From assembly GCA_014218235.1 (NCBI GenBank), contig CM024760.1, positions 12,814,049-12,878,048 of the forward strand: DNA of 64,000 nucleotides, in the 5' to 3' direction. Source of the stretch: Colocasia esculenta (taxonomy: Eukaryota; Streptophyta; Magnoliopsida; Alismatales; Araceae). Positions 60,280-64,000 of the stretch are shown here, in pieces (the first letter of the stretch is position 1; each line of letters opens with the position of its first letter). The notes beneath the pieces are model-generated. The model searched no databases and was not told where the DNA came from. It saw nothing but the letters and a program-made list of their open reading frames with translations. The position numbers and the translations under genes were made by a program.

Positions 60280-60742
60280 ATTGGTGTTAATAAATGATAC
60301 CCTAGTGTCGTACTCAGAGGTGCACGCTCCGACAGGGCGACACCGGAATTCTGTAAATATCTGGATATGTTGACATACGGATTTTGAGATTAAGTCGACG
60401 CAACTATTTTTCGGGTGATTTTTTACTGGGTGAAAAATAAATTCTAAAAATTAAACTAAAATCATCATAATTTGTAAAACCATTCCATTAGTCTATGGTT
60501 GAAATTTTAACATAAATGGACATCATTTGGATACATTAATGAGAGGATTATTGGGCCAGTTGATTTATGGGCTATTTACGATAAGGATTTTTAAGATTTT
60601 TCTCTGCTTACATAACATAGACTACGTAAGCCCATGTCATTAGCAGCTAAACACTTTACACGTTGGTGGCTTATGTGTAAGTGTTGGATGGGTTGCATGA
60701 GACATGTGTAACAGTAAAAACCAAATGAGCTGGCAGCTGGGT

Positions 60743-60822
60743 TATAAAAATACCCCCTCACCCCTGTACACCTATACGTGGGAGGTGTCACAGTGCATGG
60801 GCAGGCAGCTGGGTTATAAAAA
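60743..60822 (+). promoter_or_regulatory. Duplicated TATA box in LTR D
   Basis: CAGCTGGGTTATAAAAATACC occurs twice, 72 bp apart (TATAAAAA at 60743-60750 and 60815-60822), each followed by CCCTCACCCCT. LTR C has a single TATAAAAG at the equivalent place. Confidence 0.75.
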
Positions 60823-61504
60823 TACCCCCTCACCCCTCGTACGCACCCTTTTCCATCCTTTGCTCTTGCTGCTGCTTTGCCTAGAGAAGAAGCTCCTGCT
60901 GTAGTGAGGTTTACACCCTTGCGTGGGTGACTGGTTGCTGTGTTGCTGTTGTCGTTGCCTTGAGGAGACTGCTACTGTTGGAGTTATTGTTTTCTTTGCT
61001 CGTAGAGATACAAGTGTAGCTGTCCGTAGACTGCAAAGACTGCACTCCCAATATCATCTTACTTTTATCAACTATGATCCATCGAGGAGAAAGTATCACC
61101 TTCCAAGATCAAGTAGGATTCAATCTTCTTCTCCTTCCTCTCTTACTCTTACCCTTGAACATGCTATAGAACTTACTGTATAGGTGTTCAAGCTCTCAAG
61201 TTCTTGTTTTAGTGCTATAAGTACCTTTAGAATTGTATATGCATCATGTGTTGCTGTAGAAGTTACTCTTTGAGTTCAGGTAGTCACTGCTTTGGGAAAG
61301 GATATACTCCCAGTACCTCGTTGTGTTGAGTTCTTAGATAGTCTTGTAGAGATTGTCATTCCATGTTTCATCTTGCTCGGCATGTAAATCAATAGAGAAG
61401 GCTAGAGATAGGTTCTTCTATTTGACATGATTCTTGTTTAGATCCATTGGTTTCATAGGTAAGACCCTTAGAACTGTAGTTACACCATTTCTGGAAGTGG
61501 AACC

Positions 61505-61740
61505 AGCGGCTGTCGACAGATAGGAAATATTTGTCGATAGGCCCAGGCTTCTAGAACTCCAGGCTGCTGGAAACATCAGTGGCTGTCGACCGATGTAACC
61601 TGTCTGTCGACAGATACACTGACTTGTCGACAGACAGACCAAGCCTATCGACAGGCACTGTTTCAGAACCAGAAATTGTCTTCTGGATGGTTGTACCTAT
61701 CGACAACCACTTCCTGGCTGTCGACACATACTATTCTGGC
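61505..61740. repeat. TGTCGAC-rich motif cluster in LTR D
   Basis: CTGTCGACAG (61510-61519) and about eight TGTCGA, TATCGACA or TGTCGATA variants. It occupies the place of the GTGTCGACAC repeats of LTR C. Confidence 0.85.
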
Positions 61741-62710
61741 TAGTGTTCCAGTACCTTTCTTTGCTCAGTCTTTTGCTAACACTTCATGCTATCTGCCTAG
61801 TAAGCTACCATCTTCATTCCTTTAGGTATTTTACTGTTATGTCACTACAGAGATCATCCACATTGTTTCCTATATATACTCTTCTTTGGATTACTCTTAA
61901 AGTCTTCAAGTACAAGTGATGTTTAGTTGTTTACAACCCCTGTGTTCAGTAACCTGAATTCATAGACCTTTATGTCATGAGAGTTTGAATACTTGAGAAC
62001 CCCCAGTTGGTTATGAATAACTTGTGATGATAATTATTGGGGTCCCTGGACCCTACATGATTCATATGCCTGTGCAACTATGGCTGGTCCAGTCCTGGGA
62101 GGAGCACCCGAATTCATTTACGGGCCGTACGAAATGATAAATGATACTAGGATGCTTGGCATTGCATCAATATCAGTTTGATTATTGTTATCATGTTATC
62201 TGTCCTGTGTGAATATATATATGAACTAGATGATGAGTTTCATTGTGAATTCTTGAGCATGCCCTGTGTTTCAGTACTACTGTCTCAAATTCACTGTCAT
62301 GCTAAGATGTTTATTTGTTCTTCTGTGATATCAGTCAAGTCCTTTACCTTGATCATCATATATTTTAATCCTTATGAATTGAGGAATTGAATCCTACTGG
62401 GCTAGTTAGCTCACACATCCTACCTTTTCAGGTGACCAAGAAGGGGGTGAAGTTTAAAGGGACATGTGTGCTAAGTGGACTGTATGTCGTCGAGCAACCA
62501 GACCATTTACTGCTTTTAACAGTGTGAATATGAAATGTAATAAATAGAAGTTTTCTCTTTTCTGCTCCTCACTTAGTCTGTAATGAGGAGTACCTTGTAA
62601 TAAGACTTCCGCTTAGTGAGTTATGAATGAATAAATGTTAGTATTAAATCTTGTGCCTGATTTCTGTCACTTCCAATAAATAGACTTTTATTAGGACGTG
62701 ACATATAATT

Positions 62711-62723
62711 TGGTATTAGAGCC
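62711..62723 (+). other. Primer-binding site of D
   Basis: TGGTATTAGAGCC lies seven bases after the LTR end. It differs by one C-to-T change from the standard TGGTATCAGAGCC. Confidence 0.8.
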
Positions 62724-62839
62724 TTAGGTCGATAAATCTAGGAAATAATCAGTGAGTTGGGGTAGAAACTTGGGATTAGCTATAATAGCAATACTAATTT
62801 TATAACTGTGTAGATACTTAACATGTTATCTATTTCAGC

Positions 62840-63175
62840 ATGGATATGAATGCACAAGAAAGGCTGGTGGCAGCAATGGAGATGCTGCGCCAGGATATAG
62901 AACTATATGCCCAAGCCCAAAGGGAAGCCCACGTGCAAATTAAAGAGGAAGTGCTAAATCTGACTGCGGGTGCATTCCTGGCGGGTAATCCACGTGCCTC
63001 TTTGGATACCATGACCCAAGTCATGAACAATCTGGATAGTTTGAAGCTGGGACAGGACATGTTGCTCCACCAAATGGAAGGATATTGGGAAGTGTTGAGT
63101 GAAGTGGTAAGGGAGTTGTACCATGGGGCCGGAGGAGATCAACAGCCATCTGTGGAGTCTGTTGTTCAGACTTAA
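62840..63175 (+). CDS. Small helical protein of element D, function unknown
   Basis: 111 codons from ATG 62840, 117 bp after the primer-binding site, so it is in the gag position. MDMNAQERLVAAMEMLRQ opens a long amphipathic, probably coiled-coil stretch, and a second helix-like part follows (QVMNNLDSLKLGQDMLLHQME, EVLSEVVRELYHG). There is no gag capsid domain, zinc knuckle or protease signature. The frame is uninterrupted and the start context AGCATGG is good. It may be a minimal gag-like or multimerisation protein of a nonautonomous element, or a gag N-terminus truncated by a stop at 63173-63175. A polyadenylation region is not evident before the next LTR at 63456. Confidence 0.5.
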   Translation: MDMNAQERLVAAMEMLRQDIELYAQAQREAHVQIKEEVLNLTAGAFLAGNPRASLDTMTQVMNNLDSLKLGQDMLLHQMEGYWEVLSEVVRELYHGAGGDQQPSVESVVQT

Positions 63176-63455
63176 AGTGAGATAGAGAATGAGAGACCTA
63201 CTTTTGTAACCTCTCTTTTTGATTTGTCGTGGTGGTATAACTCACCTGTATATGTGTGAGTAGTGAGAGGTTAGACGATGTTGATAACATTGTAAATATT
63301 TCGGCTTAGTAGGAAGAAGGTTGTAAGTATTTTAGTTTATGGAACAAAGTGTTGATGTAATGTACATCTTTTGACTAGTTAATGGGAAGTGGTGTGTTAT
63401 GTGATATTCAAGTTTGTATGTTATGAATGTGAGCATGGATTGGTTATGGAATTAA

Positions 63456-64000
63456 TGTTGCCCAGCTAGGTAGCCCAGAGGGGGGGGAGGGTGAATGGGT
63501 CTTTAAAAATTTATCAGATAATACATGTTCACTAAAAACGTTCACACACAAAGACACACTTTGATGGATGTTAGTTATTGTTAGAATAAACAACAATCAC
63601 ACAAAGAAGCAATCACACAACACATGAGTTTATCCTGGTTCGGATCTCCTCTCCTTAGGAGTCCTACGTCTAGTCCCTGAGCAATATCTCAGGATTTCAC
63701 TACCAAGGGTACTGTCCCCCTTAAGGACTCTTACACACAGCTGCATCTGGTCTTCCTTCACACGAAGGGAATACAAACACCTTGGATACCCCACCAGGTC
63801 TTCCTTCTCAACAGAAGGGAACACACACACCCTGGATACAACCAGGTCTTCCTTCACACACGAAGGGACCACAGAAACAAGTAAGCAGGAGATTAAGCCC
63901 CTAGATCAAGCTTTTGACCGAGCAAGATCTGAAGCAAAGGACTGAGAGCTGAAGGTCTACAAACTAATCTCACTCTCAGATCTAGCAGCTCTCTCAAGAT
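63456..64000 (-). repeat. Partial LTR of a relative of element F
   Basis: It starts TGTTGCCCAGCTAGG and follows the F LTR through a G run with GGGTGAATGGGT, TTTATCCTGGTTCGG, GTCCTACGTCTAGTCC and AAGGGTACTGTCCCCC. Sequence between these blocks differs strongly. Three units of about 55-60 bp with CAGGTCTTCCTTC..GAAGGGA (about 63746-63870) occupy the place of the 56-bp repeats of F. Orientation is by analogy to F. It runs off the window. Confidence 0.8.

Larger units (their letters stand above)
47718..64000 (+). mobile_element. LTR retrotransposon D: 5' LTR (47718-62703, interrupted) and start of internal region
   Basis: The LTR starts TGTAACACCCCGAAAA at 47718, is interrupted after 47813 by element E, and resumes at 60285 with sequence that continues the alignment to LTR C. 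It ends GGACGTGACA at 62703. Net LTR length is about 2515 bp. A primer-binding site and a small ORF follow, so unlike A, B and C this is not a solo LTR. The 3' LTR is outside the window. Another LTR-like sequence starting at 63456 probably interrupts its internal region. The lineage appears to be Ty3/gypsy by the LTR ends and tRNA primer, but no pol is visible. Confidence 0.8.

Overview
This is nuclear DNA of a flowering plant, and almost all of it is transposable-element sequence. The evidence is the mix of element types: Ty3/gypsy and Ty1/copia (SIRE/Maximus-type) LTR retrotransposons, a Tat-type gypsy derivative with an antisense gene, an En/Spm (CACTA) DNA transposon, a hAT transposase relic and a TRIM. 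Primer-binding sites complementary to the plant initiator-methionine tRNA occur in several of them. No intact host gene is visible. I cannot name the species.

Left nest (1-10196). The window opens inside the 3' half of a SIRE-like gag-only element on the + strand. Its LTR (from 1258) is broken by a Ty3/gypsy element on the - strand that has lost its 3' LTR (about 1870-10152). The reverse transcriptase of that element is split by a 1608-bp solo LTR with target duplication GTACC (4003-5610).

Middle (10197-32227). A low-content stretch precedes a decayed hAT transposase (12020-14064, -). This abuts a CACTA element of about 18 kb (14088-32227, -). The CACTA element carries a decayed TNP2-type transposase (26309-28109), a second transposase-like gene of the Ptta/En/Spm family (18550-26290), and TCGGTCAC-type subterminal repeats at both ends. 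Two large solo LTRs have inserted into it: A in the 3' subterminal repeats (14216-18049, duplication CTAAG) and B in an intron of the second gene (21040-25874, with an internal 1151-bp tandem duplication). The last intron of that gene is an array of ten repeats of about 180 bp.

32228-43355 is the stretch least occupied by recognisable elements. It holds CT-rich and minisatellite DNA with a possible Helitron end, and a promoter-like block with two mitosis-specific MSA motifs beside a TATA box ahead of a gene-like leader. It also holds an unrecognised open region on the - strand and a 322-bp TRIM with duplication TAAGT (42034-42355).

Right nest (43356-64000). Solo LTR C (43356-46051, duplication TACTC) is followed by a three-level nest. 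LTR D (47718-62703) contains the Tat-type element E (47814-60279, duplication ATTGG), which contains the complete SIRE-like gag-only element F (53017-59233, duplication AGCTT). E has no gag or pol and carries only an antisense gene with its own TATA box. D continues into its internal region with a small ORF of unknown type, and a relative of the F LTR starts at 63456.

The coding regions are mostly dead. A repeated cause is CAG to TAG change, as expected from deamination of methylated cytosine. The most unusual common theme is that several unrelated-looking LTR families here each carry an array of short GC-rich inverted repeats. The architecture is shared, but each family has its own core sequence.
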